64,000 bases of DNA, taken from NCBI RefSeq assembly GCF_900110225.1, contig NZ_FOCW01000003.1, positions 62,001 through 126,000 on the forward strand, read 5' to 3'. This document shows positions 26,766 to 35,436 of the stretch, in pieces. The position numbers were made by a program, and so were the translations under genes. The notes beneath the pieces are model-generated. The model was not told the DNA's origin. It saw only the letters and a program-made list of their open reading frames with translations, and did no database searches. Source of the DNA: Allobrachymonas denitrificans DSM 15123. Lineage in GTDB: Bacteria > Pseudomonadota > Gammaproteobacteria > Burkholderiales > Burkholderiaceae_C. The first letter of the stretch is position 1; every line of letters starts with the position of its first letter.

Positions 26766-27023
26766 ATGGCCAAGGAAGATCTGATCGAAATGCAAGGCAA
26801 GGTGGAAGAAGTTCTGCCCGATTCGCGCTACCGCGTGACGCTCGAGAACGGCCATCCCATCATCGCCTACTCGAGCGGAAAGATGCGCAAGCACCACATC
26901 CGGATTCTCGCGGGTGACACCGTTCTGCTGGAACTGTCTCCCTACGATCTGGACAAGGGCCGCATCACCTTCCGCCGACTCGAACCCCGCTCCGGTGGTC
27001 CGGCACCCCAACGCCGCCGCTGA
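26766..27023 (+). CDS. infA: Translation initiation factor IF-1 (second-type paralogue)
   Basis: An 85-residue S1/OB-fold protein: [30 protein letters not shown] with [35 protein letters not shown] is diagnostic of IF-1, which binds the 30S A site during initiation. The usual IF-1 has 72 residues; this one has a 13-residue tail [14 protein letters not shown], rich in Arg. Its position outside the ribosomal protein operon and next to an RRM gene suggests it is the extra infA copy that Burkholderiales often carry, rather than the main one (inference). The ATG at 26766 has AAGGAGG eight bases upstream, a very strong site. Confidence 0.92.
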   Translation: MAKEDLIEMQGKVEEVLPDSRYRVTLENGHPIIAYSSGKMRKHHIRILAGDTVLLELSPYDLDKGRITFRRLEPRSGGPAPQRRR

Positions 27024-27102
27024 AGCAGGTATGGCGCAGGACATGTTCCTGCGTGCATTGCGGGCAGGATGGCCTGTCCGCCAATTTACCTGAAAGCATC
27101 CA

Positions 27103-27417
27103 ATGGATAACAAACTCTACGTCGGCAACCTGTCTTACGCGATTCGTGACGACGACCTGAACCAGCAATTCGCCGAGTTCGGCACGCTGGTGTCCGCCAA
27201 GGTCATGATGGATCGCGAGACCGGCCGCTCCAAGGGCTTCGGCTTTGTGGAGATGGGCAGTGCCGACGAGGCGCAGGCAGCCATCCGCGGCCTCAACGGC
27301 CAGACTCTGGACGGCCGTCCGCTGACCGTGAACGTGGCGCGTCCGCAAGAACGTCGCACCGGTGGTTTTGGCGGTGGTCGCGATGGCGGCTACCGTGGTG
27401 GCTACAACCGCTACTGA
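27103..27417 (+). CDS. RRM-type RNA-binding protein with Gly/Arg tail
   Basis: A 104-residue single-RRM protein of the cyanobacterial Rbp/bacterial cold-inducible type. RNP2 is LYVGNL (5-10) and RNP1 is KGFGFVEM (44-51), with the aromatic residues that stack on RNA bases. Residues 85-104 are Gly/Arg/Tyr-rich (GGFGGGRDGGYRGGYNRY), like eukaryotic cold-inducible RNA-binding proteins. It lies 80 bases after infA on the same strand, and a strong terminator ends the unit. The promoter and leader at 26164-26479 are shared by inference. Such proteins act as RNA chaperones at low temperature; that role is not shown here. Confidence 0.93.
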   Translation: MDNKLYVGNLSYAIRDDDLNQQFAEFGTLVSAKVMMDRETGRSKGFGFVEMGSADEAQAAIRGLNGQTLDGRPLTVNVARPQERRTGGFGGGRDGGYRGGYNRY

Positions 27418-27458
27418 TCTGCGCTGCCCGCCTTGAGGCGGGATACCACAGCATGAAG

Positions 27459-27492
27459 AACGGCCTGGAAATTGGTTCCAGGCCGTTTTTTT
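27459..27492 (+). terminator. Strong rho-independent terminator
   Basis: AACGGCCTGGAA-ATTGG-TTCCAGGCCGTT followed by a T run: a perfect 12-base stem closing the IF-1/RRM unit and facing the convergent pepN. Confidence 0.95.
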
Positions 27493-27574
27493 GTGGCTTG
27501 TGCGTTATGCGAAGCAGGTGTCCGCAGGTCAGGCAAGGCCGGCTGGGTCGCCGGCCATGCGCTGGCTTGCGGAT

Positions 27575-30274
27575 TTACGCGTCCTGCAGCGCGCGACTCA
27601 CCACCTCGCGCACGTCGGCGCTCAGATCCGGCTTGGCCGCCACGCGGCGGATGGCTTCGCCAGCCGCACTGCGGTAGGGCTCGGCCAGACGCTTCCAGTG
27701 GTCCATGGCACGCGCCAGACGGGCAGCGATCTGGGCGTTGATGCCATCCAGCGCCAGCACCTGATCGGCCCAGAACACGTAACCGGCGGCATCGGCGCGG
27801 TGGAAGGCGCCGGGGTTGGCATGGCAGAAGGCCGTAATCAGGCTGCGCACGCGGTTGGGGTTGGAGAGGTGGAAATCCTTGTGCTGCAGCAGGGCACGCA
27901 CCTGGCCCAGCACCTTGCCGTCCAGATCGTTGCGTGTGGCCTGCAGGCGGAACCACTTGTCCAGCACCAGCGCCTCGTCCTGGAACAGGGCGTGGAAGCG
28001 CTCCAGCGCCGGCTGTGCCAGCACGCTCTGGCCTTCCAGCAGCGCGCGCAGGGCGCCCATGCGGTCGGTCATGTTGGAGGCATCCTTGAAGCGCTGGTAG
28101 GCCTTGCCCGGCCACACCACGTCGCCGCTGTCGCGGGCGATGCGGCACAGGTTTTCCAGTGCCAGATTGGCCAGCGCACGGCGGCCGGCGCTGACCGGCT
28201 CGGGGACATAGGCGCCGGTGTTTTCGTGGGCCTCGTACAGGCTCAGCCAGTCTTCGGCCAGCGCGTGGGCCACTTGCTGGCACAGCGCTTCGCTCACCAT
28301 CTTGATGCGCTGCGGATCGACGCTGTCCAGCTCTTCGGCGATTTCCAGTTCGTCCGGCAGGGTCAGCACCAGTTGTTTGAAGGCAGCATCCAGCGCGGGG
28401 TTGCGCAGCACGGCGCGCAGGGCGTCGAGCGTGGAGGCATTCAGCACCTGTGCGGGCATCTCCGACGCCTGCACGGCGGACACCGCCTGCGCCATCATCA
28501 GGCGCTGCGCGGCTTCCCAGCGGTTGAAGGCGTCGCTGTCGTGGGCCAGGCGGTGCAGCTGGGCCGCCTCGTCCTCGCCCTGCAGTTCCAGCCAGACCGG
28601 CGCCGAGAACTGGCGCAGCAGCGAAGGTACGGGAGCTTCGGGGATGTCGGCAAAGGTGAAGCTGGCTTCGGTGTCATGCAGCACCAGCACGCGTTCCAGC
28701 AGCGGAGTGCCGGTGTCGCCCTGCAGTTGCAGCGGCAGGGCTTGGCCATCGCGGCCGATCAGGCCCATGCGCACCGGGATCAGGAAGGGCTGCTTGGCCG
28801 GCTGGCCGGGCGTTGCCGGGCAGCTCTGGCGCAGCGTCAACGTGTAGGTCTGCGCTGCGGCATCGTAGCTGCCGCTGGCATGCAGTACCGGCGTGCCGGC
28901 CTGGCTGTACCAGCGCTTGAACACCTCCAGCTGTGCGGCCAGCGCGCTGTCCGGGTTGGCATCGGCCATGGCCTGGGCAAAGTCGTCGCAGGTGACGGCC
29001 TGACCGTCATGGCGCTGGAAATACAGGTCCATGCCCTTGCGGAAGCCGTCGCGGCCTACCAGCGTCTGGTACATGCGCACCACCTCGGCGCCTTTCTCGT
29101 AGACGGTGGCGGTGTAGAAGTTGGCGATTTCCTGGTACTGATCAGGACGCACCGGATGCGCCATGGGGCCGGAATCCTCGCTGAACTGCACCGCGCGCAG
29201 GCCGCGCACATTGCCGATACGGCACACGGCGCGCGCGCTCGGGCTGCCGGCCAGGTCTTCGCTGAATTCCTGGTCGCGGAACACCGTCAGGCCTTCCTTC
29301 AGGCTCAACTGGAACCAGTCGCGGCAGGTGATGCGGTTGCCGGTCCAGTTGTGGAAGTATTCGTGGCCGATCACGCTGGTGATGCCGTCGTAGTCGTCAT
29401 CGGTGGCGGTGGAGGGCTTGGCCAATACGTACTTGGTGTTGAAGATGTTCAGGCCCTTGTTCTCCATCGCGCCGGCGTTGAAGTCGCTGGTCGCCACGAT
29501 CATGAAGCGCTCCAGATCCAGCGCCAGGCCAAAGCGTGCCTCGTCCCAGGCGATGCTCTGCAGCAGGGCCTGCATGGCGTGTTCGGTCTTGTCCAGATCG
29601 CCGGGGCGCACGAATACCTGCAGCAGATGCTCCTTGCCGCCACGGCTCACGATGCGCTGCTCGCGCGCCACCAGCGGTGCTGCTACCAGGGCAAACAGGT
29701 AGCTGGGCTTCCTGAACGGGTCGTGCCACACGGCGAAGTGGCGGCCATCTTCCAGATCGCCCTGTTCCAGCAGGTTGCCGTTGGACAGCAGCACCGGGTA
29801 GGCCTTCTTCTCGGCGCGCAGCGTCACCTTGTAGGTGGCCATCACGTCCGGACGGTCCAGGAAATAGGTGATGCGTCGGAAGCCCTGCGCCTCGCACTGC
29901 GTGAAGAAGCCGCCTTCGCTGGTGTACAGGCCCATCAGCTCGGTGTTCTTCGAGGGATTGCAGGTGGTGAAGATCTCCAGCGCAATCGGGTCAGCGCCTT
30001 CGGGCAGGTTTTCCAGTACCAGCTGGTCGCCTTCGAGCTTGAATGAGGTGCCCTGGCCGTTGACCAGTACGCGCGCCAGGTTCAGCTCTTCGCCATCCAG
30101 GCGCAGCGGCTGGGCCGGCACATCCGGGTTGCGGCGCAGCGTCATCTTGTTGAGCACGCGCGTCTTGGCGGGATCCAGATCGAAAGTCAGATCCACCGTG
30201 TCGATCCAGAACGCAGGCGCCTGGTAGTCGTGGCGGTAGATGGTGGGGGAGGGGGTGGTGGCTTCGCGGAACAT
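27575..30274 (-). CDS. pepN: Aminopeptidase N
   Basis: An 899-residue M1-family zinc aminopeptidase with broad N-terminal specificity, acting in cytoplasmic peptide turnover. GAMEN is at residues 268-272 and the zinc site HEYFH at 304-308 with Glu327 (KEGLTVFRDQEF) as third ligand, 19 residues after the second His, exactly as in E. coli PepN. The length matches (E. coli 870). The C-terminal alpha-helical domain is present, ending SADVREVVSRALQDA. The start ATG at 30274 (MFREATTPSPTIYRHDYQAPAF) has only a weak upstream ribosome site. It is the gene after prfB on the same strand, about 170 bases away, and probably has its own promoter there. Confidence 0.96.
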   Translation of the reverse strand: MFREATTPSPTIYRHDYQAPAFWIDTVDLTFDLDPAKTRVLNKMTLRRNPDVPAQPLRLDGEELNLARVLVNGQGTSFKLEGDQLVLENLPEGADPIALEIFTTCNPSKNTELMGLYTSEGGFFTQCEAQGFRRITYFLDRPDVMATYKVTLRAEKKAYPVLLSNGNLLEQGDLEDGRHFAVWHDPFRKPSYLFALVAAPLVAREQRIVSRGGKEHLLQVFVRPGDLDKTEHAMQALLQSIAWDEARFGLALDLERFMIVATSDFNAGAMENKGLNIFNTKYVLAKPSTATDDDYDGITSVIGHEYFHNWTGNRITCRDWFQLSLKEGLTVFRDQEFSEDLAGSPSARAVCRIGNVRGLRAVQFSEDSGPMAHPVRPDQYQEIANFYTATVYEKGAEVVRMYQTLVGRDGFRKGMDLYFQRHDGQAVTCDDFAQAMADANPDSALAAQLEVFKRWYSQAGTPVLHASGSYDAAAQTYTLTLRQSCPATPGQPAKQPFLIPVRMGLIGRDGQALPLQLQGDTGTPLLERVLVLHDTEASFTFADIPEAPVPSLLRQFSAPVWLELQGEDEAAQLHRLAHDSDAFNRWEAAQRLMMAQAVSAVQASEMPAQVLNASTLDALRAVLRNPALDAAFKQLVLTLPDELEIAEELDSVDPQRIKMVSEALCQQVAHALAEDWLSLYEAHENTGAYVPEPVSAGRRALANLALENLCRIARDSGDVVWPGKAYQRFKDASNMTDRMGALRALLEGQSVLAQPALERFHALFQDEALVLDKWFRLQATRNDLDGKVLGQVRALLQHKDFHLSNPNRVRSLITAFCHANPGAFHRADAAGYVFWADQVLALDGINAQIAARLARAMDHWKRLAEPYRSAAGEAIRRVAAKPDLSADVREVVSRALQDA

Positions 30275-30448
30275 TGGGGAAATCTCCGGTCGTCAAATTC
30301 GTAGCCGCACGCACAGGGGCGTTGGCATGAAAAGGGAAGGGCTGCCCACTGGCAGCCCCGGAATGGCGCGCAGGCAGCTGGCGCTGCTGCCATTCCAAGG
30401 GGGCCATGCTCCGCCTCGGGGCGGATCATGGTCGGGGCCGAATCACGA

Positions 30449-31571
30449 TCAATTCGGACGAACGCTGCCCACGCCGGCCTTCAGCGAAGCTTCGATGAAG
30501 GCATCCAGATCGCCGTCCAGCACCTTCTGCGTGTTGCTGATCTCGACGTTGGTGCGCAGGTCCTTGATGCGGCTATTGTCCAGCACGTAGCTGCGGATCT
30601 GGTGACCCCAGCCCACATCGCTCTTGCTGGCTTCCAGTTTTTCCTGCTCTTCCATGCGTTTGCGCATCTCGTGCTCGTACAGGCGCGAGCGCAGGCGCTG
30701 CCAGGCAACATCGCGGTTGCTGTGCTGGCTGCGGCTGTCCTGGCACTGCACCACGATGCCGGTGGGCATGTGCGTGAGGCGCACGGCAGAGTCGGTCTTG
30801 TTGATGTGCTGGCCACCCGCGCCGGAGGCACGGTAGGTGTCCACACGCACATCGGCCGGGTTGACGTCGATCTCGATCGAGTCGTCGATCTCCGGGTAGA
30901 CGAAGATGCTGGCAAAGCTGGTGTGGCGGCCGCCGGAGGAGTCGAACGGGCTCTTGCGCACCAGGCGGTGCACGCCGGTTTCGGTACGCAGCAGGCCGAA
31001 GGCGTAATCGCCATCGATCTTCAGGCTGGCACTCTTGATGCCGGCTACGTCGCCCGGGGTTTCCTCCTGGATCTCGACTCTGAAGCCCTTGCGTTCGGCA
31101 TAGCGAACATACTGGCGCAGCAGCATGCTGGCCCAGTCGCAGGCCTCGGTACCGCCGGCGCCGGCCTGGATGTCCAGGAAGGCGTTGTTCGGGTCGGCCG
31201 GCTGGTTGAACATGCGGCGGAATTCCAGCGCTTCCACGCGCTCGGTGATGGCGGCGGCGTCGGCTTCGATGGCTTCCAGGCTGGCGAAGTCGTCCTCGTC
31301 GCAACTCATTTCGTACAGCTCGGTGCTGTCGGACAGCTCCTGGGTGAGCTCGTCCAGCACCACGACCACGTCATCGAGCGACTTCTTTTCCTTGCCCAGT
31401 TCCTGGGCCTTCTTGGGATCGTTCCAGACCGCCGGATCTTCGAGTGCGGCGTTGACGGTTCTCAGACGTTCTGCCTTGGCAGGGTAGTCAAAGATACCCC
31501 CGTAGTTCTTGCGTCCGCTCGGACAGGTCGGCCAGGGCTGCGCCAATGGCGTTGATGCGTTCTGCTTCCAT
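30449..31571 (-). CDS. prfB: Peptide chain release factor 2, programmed +1 frameshift
   Basis: A 373-residue RF2 made from two frames. The first frame starts at ATG 31571 ([23 protein letters not shown]) and runs 27 codons to CTT, followed by an in-frame TGA (31490-31488). A +1 shift at CTT-TGA-C continues as [13 protein letters not shown] to 30449. The shift site reads CGG GGG TAT CTT TGA C, the classic RF2 autoregulatory site with a Shine-Dalgarno-like GGGGG before it. The GGQ motif is present ([16 protein letters not shown]) for peptidyl-tRNA hydrolysis, and [14 protein letters not shown] carries the SPF stop-codon motif for UGA/UAA. Low RF2 raises frameshifting, so the gene controls itself. 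Confidence 0.97.
31487..31502 (-). promoter_or_regulatory. prfB programmed frameshift site
   Basis: Minus strand: CGG GGG TAT CTT TGA C. GGGGG acts as an internal Shine-Dalgarno, CTT is the slippery codon, and the TGA is decoded slowly when RF2 is scarce. It is identical in layout to the E. coli site, except that the first codon is CGG instead of AGG. Confidence 0.95.
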
Positions 31572-31800
31572 GAAGATCTTCCTTGTATTTATTGGGGGGC
31601 GATCGCCCCGAATCGCGGGCCTGCCGCATCCATGGCAGCAGGCAGGATGAGGGGCTGCCGGCAGGGCGGCAGCAAGAGGGCTATTGTCGCATGCTTTGCC
31701 TTGCCGGCGTTACCATCCGTAAGCCAGCCGTAGGGCGGATTCGGTTAAAATTAACAGGTTACATTTCTTCCAGTTTTTTCCTCAACGAAAGAGAAATCCC

Positions 31801-32328
31801 ATGTCCCTCGACAAAGTGACTCCCGGTTCCAAGCTGCCCGAAGCCTTCAACGTCGTGATCGAGATTCCGGCCGATGCCGCACCGGTCAAGTACGAGGTCG
31901 ACAAGGAATCCGGCGCCGTGTTCGTCGATCGTTTCATGACGACCGCCATGCACTACCCGGTCAACTACGGCTACGTGCCGCAAACCCTGTCCGGCGATGG
32001 TGACCCGGTCGACGTGCTGGTGATGACTCCCTTCCCGCTGCAGGCCGGCGTGGTGGTTCCCTGCCGTGCGCTGGGCATCCTGAAGATGGAAGACGAAGCC
32101 GGCGTGGACGGCAAGGTGCTCGCCGTGCCCACGGCCAAGATCTGCCCGCAGTACAACCACATCAACAAGCTGGAAGACCTGAACCCGCTGACGCTGCAGA
32201 CCATCAGCCACTTCTTCGAGCACTACAAGGACCTCGAAAAAGGCAAGTGGGTCAAGGTGCTGGGCTGGGAAGGCCTGGAAGCTGCCACCAAGGAAATCAC
32301 TGACGGCGTGGCCAACTACAAGCCGTAA
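31801..32328 (+). CDS. ppa: Inorganic pyrophosphatase, family I
   Basis: A 175-residue cytoplasmic soluble pyrophosphatase, hexameric in relatives: PPi to 2 Pi, pulling biosynthetic reactions. The metal site [15 protein letters not shown] is intact. The N-terminal [15 protein letters not shown] and [20 protein letters not shown] segments are diagnostic. The ATG at 31801 is preceded by GAAAGAGA. A -10-like TTAAAAT occurs about 50 bases upstream. It is monocistronic, with a clear terminator at 32370-32394. Confidence 0.97.
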   Translation: MSLDKVTPGSKLPEAFNVVIEIPADAAPVKYEVDKESGAVFVDRFMTTAMHYPVNYGYVPQTLSGDGDPVDVLVMTPFPLQAGVVVPCRALGILKMEDEAGVDGKVLAVPTAKICPQYNHINKLEDLNPLTLQTISHFFEHYKDLEKGKWVKVLGWEGLEAATKEITDGVANYKP

Positions 32329-32369
32329 GCACTGGATTCCGGTTCCGGCTGGAATCGCAGACTGAAAGG

Positions 32370-32394
32370 GCGCCGCATCAGCGGCGCTTTTTTT
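32370..32394 (+). terminator. Rho-independent terminator of ppa
   Basis: GCGCCGC-ATCA-GCGGCGC followed by TTTTTTTG: a perfect 7-base stem and a strong T tract, about 40 bases after the ppa stop. Confidence 0.93.
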
Positions 32395-32509
32395 GTGTGT
32401 GCAAGGCGATCCGCCGGGCAAGTCCCCGCACTCGGATGTCTGCGTCAGGGATGCGAACAGGATCAGCCACCCGAAGGTGGCTGACAACGAAGGCCGAGGT
32501 GCCGTCTTC

Positions 32510-34609
32510 TTACTTGCTCAGGTCGATGCTGTACAGCGACATGGCCTTGCCGGAGCCATCATCCTGCTGCTCCAGGGCGATGTTGGTCAGGCCGGCATCC
32601 ACTGCCAGTTGCAGCTTGTCCTGGCCCGAACTGAACACCACCTTGCCGGCCGTGACGACCGGCTTGAAGCGCCAGCTGCGTGCGCTGCCATTGGTGGCGC
32701 GCGTCATGCCCTGCACCTGCTTGATGTACTGGATCAGCACATCTCGGTTGGCGTCAGGCGAGGCGTAGATGGTGGAGCGGCCATCCAGCGCGGCGATGAA
32801 GGTGTTGCCGCCGCTGGTGGCACGGTAGTTGTTGGTTGCGATGATGAAGCTGGCAGCCGGATCGATCGGGGCGCCCTTGTATTTCAGGTCGACAATGCGC
32901 TGGCCCACGGGCTGTGTTACATCCACTAGATAGCTCACATCCGGGGTGGTGAACATGTCGTAGTTGTAGCCGGGGAAGGTGCTGATCAGCTTCTGCTGCG
33001 CGGTCGCAGCCGGGTCGATGCGGTTGAAACGCTTGGCGGAGCCCTCCAGCCAGCCCTTGATTTCGCTGCCGGTCACTTTCACGGCATAGACCGTATTGGG
33101 GTAGAGGTAGAGGTCCGCCGCGTTGTAGATGGCAATCGGGCCGGCAGCCACATCGGTAAAGTCGGCCCCGCCACCATAGCCGGACTTGAAGGGCGCGCTC
33201 ACCGACAGCACCGGCAGATCCTTGTACTGCGGCAGGTTGGCCTGCACGTAGCGGGCCACGTAGTCCTGCTGGGCCTGGTTCACGATCTGGATCGCTGTGG
33301 GGTCACCCACATCGGCAAAGTAGGTGCTCATGCGGAAGTCGGAACTGCCGATTGGCGTTTTCACATAGGTGATGGTGGCCTGATGCTGGGCTTCCACCAG
33401 TTCGGCGATACGGGGATCGGGCGTTACGTAGGCGATGGCCTTGCCCTTGGAGTCGCGCTCGGTCACGGTTTCACGGGCTTCCACCAGCGTCTTGCTCTTG
33501 TCGATCACCCAGGTGCTGTTCTTGGCATCGCGCACCAGTTCGAGCTTGATCACGCCCAGCGCCTTGCCCCAGAAGCTGGGCATGGTGGCGGGCACGCCAT
33601 GGATGGTGCCGGCAGCGTTGTCCACGCCTTCCATGGTGTAGGCCGGGCGAGTGCCACGATCGGGGAACAGGCTGTGCGAGTGGCCCATGAACATGGCATC
33701 GATGCCAGGCACCTTGGCCAGATGCCATGCGGAGTTTTCCATGGTGGGCGCATACGGTGCGCTGCTCAGGCCGCCATGCACCAGCGCCACCACAACGTCA
33801 GCCCCTTTCTGGCGCATTTCGGGCAGGTATTTCTGCGCAGTCTCCACCGCGCCGTCGATGCGCAGCTTGCCTTGCACGAAACGTTTGTCCCAGTTCATGA
33901 TGCCGGGTGTGGTGAAACCGATTACGCCGACCTTGATCGGCACTGTCACGCTCTTGCCATCGGGCGTGGTGGCAGTGAATTCGCGCTGCAGGATGGTGTA
34001 GGGCTGGACCAGCGGCTGACCGGTTTTCAGGCTGTACACGTTGGCCAGCACCATGGGGAAATCCGGGCCTTTGCATGTCTGGCCGGGGTTCACGCCATCC
34101 ACGTTCAGGCCGCCGCCCAGCACCTGGTTCAGGAAAGGCAGGCCGTAGTTGAATTCATGGTTGCCCAGAGTGCCCACGTCGTATTTGTAATGGTTCATGA
34201 CCTTGTACATGGACAGGGTCTGATCGCACTTCATCGGGTCGACGGTGGCTTCGTAGTCGGCCAGTGCCGTGCCCTGGATGGTGTCGCCGTTGTCCAGCAG
34301 CACGTTGTTGGCAAACTCGCTGCGCGCCTGCTGGATCAGCGTGGCGGTGCGCTCGAAGCCATAGCTCTGGTCTTCTGCCAGCTTGAAGTAGTCGTAGCTG
34401 CGGATGTTGCTGTGCAGGTCGCTGGTTTCCAGCAGGGCCACCGTGGTGCGGGTGCCGTCGGCAATCTGGGGCGTGGGCACAGGTGCGGGCGCCTCGGCAG
34501 ATGGGGCTGAAGCGGGCGGGGTCGGGGCGCTGTCGCCGCCACAGGCTGCGAGGACGGCAGCGGTGGCAAGCGGCAGAACCCAGCGGAACGGGGTGCGGGG
34601 CAGGGACAT
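32510..34609 (-). CDS. 2',3'-cyclic-nucleotide phosphodiesterase / 3'-nucleotidase-type lipoprotein
   Basis: A 699-residue metallophosphoesterase of the CpdB/5'-nucleotidase family. The lipobox is LAAC with Cys23, so it is an exported lipoprotein. Metal motifs are LLETSDLHSNI (Asp, His), DNGDTIQG, GTLGNHEFNYGL and GHSHSLF. The C-terminal 5'-nucleotidase domain begins around the KTPIGSSDFRMSTYF segment, with the substrate stacking region in the last 300 residues. It scavenges phosphate and nucleosides from extracellular cyclic or 3'-nucleotides. The ATG at 34609 is chosen for the signal peptide and GGAG ribosome site; an upstream in-frame ATG (19 codons earlier) would bury the signal. It is divergent from rplS, with about 300 bases between them. 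CpdB is usually periplasmic, so lipid anchoring is a minor variation. Confidence 0.88.
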   Translation of the reverse strand: MSLPRTPFRWVLPLATAAVLAACGGDSAPTPPASAPSAEAPAPVPTPQIADGTRTTVALLETSDLHSNIRSYDYFKLAEDQSYGFERTATLIQQARSEFANNVLLDNGDTIQGTALADYEATVDPMKCDQTLSMYKVMNHYKYDVGTLGNHEFNYGLPFLNQVLGGGLNVDGVNPGQTCKGPDFPMVLANVYSLKTGQPLVQPYTILQREFTATTPDGKSVTVPIKVGVIGFTTPGIMNWDKRFVQGKLRIDGAVETAQKYLPEMRQKGADVVVALVHGGLSSAPYAPTMENSAWHLAKVPGIDAMFMGHSHSLFPDRGTRPAYTMEGVDNAAGTIHGVPATMPSFWGKALGVIKLELVRDAKNSTWVIDKSKTLVEARETVTERDSKGKAIAYVTPDPRIAELVEAQHQATITYVKTPIGSSDFRMSTYFADVGDPTAIQIVNQAQQDYVARYVQANLPQYKDLPVLSVSAPFKSGYGGGADFTDVAAGPIAIYNAADLYLYPNTVYAVKVTGSEIKGWLEGSAKRFNRIDPAATAQQKLISTFPGYNYDMFTTPDVSYLVDVTQPVGQRIVDLKYKGAPIDPAASFIIATNNYRATSGGNTFIAALDGRSTIYASPDANRDVLIQYIKQVQGMTRATNGSARSWRFKPVVTAGKVVFSSGQDKLQLAVDAGLTNIALEQQDDGSGKAMSLYSIDLSK

Positions 34610-34727
34610 CGGGCGGCTCCAGGTTGAGAGAAACCGGCAGTCTAGAAATCGCTTGTGAAGCTTCATTGAAGGTTTCGTGGCATGCGGGTGACGCCTTCAG
34701 TATCTGCGCGCCAGTATTGCATTTTTC

Positions 34728-34757
34728 TTGACCATAAAGGCGAAACAAATCTATAAT
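34728..34757 (+). promoter_or_regulatory. Sigma70 promoter of rplS with a 145-base leader
   Basis: TTGACC (34728-34733), 18-base spacer, TATAAT (34752-34757). The start codon of rplS is about 150 bases downstream. The leader contains a short hairpin CCTGC-TAG-GCAGG (34802-34814), but no strong protein-binding structure is evident. Confidence 0.65.
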
Positions 34758-34907
34758 GTTCGGTTTCGATCCTCTGTTAGCCGCCTCGCTGGGCGCGTCA
34801 TCCTGCTAGGCAGGAGCCGTCAGCAGCAGCCAGCCATCGCCGTGATGGTTGTGTGAAGAGGCCTTTTGTGCAGCTTGAATACGATCGGAAAGCATTAGGA
34901 ACTGACA

Positions 34908-35285
34908 ATGAACCTGATCCAGACCCTGGAAAAAGAAGAGATCGAGCGTCTCGGCAAGAAGATCCCCGAATTCGCCCCCGGCGATACCGTGATCGTGTCC
35001 GTGAACGTGGTTGAAGGCACGCGCAAGCGTGTGCAGGCTTACGAAGGCGTGGTGATTGCCAAGCGCAATCGCGGCCTGAACAGCGGCTTCACCGTGCGCA
35101 AGATCTCCAGCGGCGAAGGCGTGGAACGTACCTTCCAGACCTACAGCCCGCTGATTGCCGGTATTGAAGTCAAGCGCCGTGGTGACGTGCGTCGTGCCAA
35201 GCTGTACTACCTGCGCGAGCGCAGCGGCAAGTCGGCACGCATCAAGGAAAAGCTGCCGTCTCGCGTCAAGGTCGCTGCAGAGTAA
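34908..35285 (+). CDS. rplS: 50S ribosomal protein L19
   Basis: A 125-residue L19 at the 30S-50S interface. [56 protein letters not shown] and [30 protein letters not shown] are diagnostic. Usual length is 115; the tail [11 protein letters not shown] is slightly longer. It normally ends rpsP-rimM-trmD-rplS; here the upstream gene is the divergent phosphodiesterase, and rplS has its own promoter and terminator. A NUDIX gene follows after the terminator. Confidence 0.97.
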   Translation: MNLIQTLEKEEIERLGKKIPEFAPGDTVIVSVNVVEGTRKRVQAYEGVVIAKRNRGLNSGFTVRKISSGEGVERTFQTYSPLIAGIEVKRRGDVRRAKLYYLRERSGKSARIKEKLPSRVKVAAE

Positions 35286-35330
35286 TCTGTCCGATCCTGA
35301 CAAGTGGCAGCCTCGTGCAGCCGCTGGAAG

Positions 35331-35366
35331 AACCGCTTGCCGCCCTGTGCTGCAAGCGGTTTTTTC
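35331..35366 (+). terminator. Rho-independent terminator of rplS
   Basis: AACCGCTTGC, 11-base loop, GCAAGCGGTT, then TTTTTC: a perfect 10-base stem 45 bases after the rplS stop. Confidence 0.93.
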
Positions 35367-35436
35367 TTGGCGCTACACTTGTGGCGCAAGCGCTTCGTGC
35401 CTCGCAGAAGGCGGCGGAGCATCCAGGGTGGCATTC

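Noticed and set aside
27491-30046. 851-residue frame antisense to pepN
   Set aside because: Shadow of pepN, whose zinc site and length are canonical.
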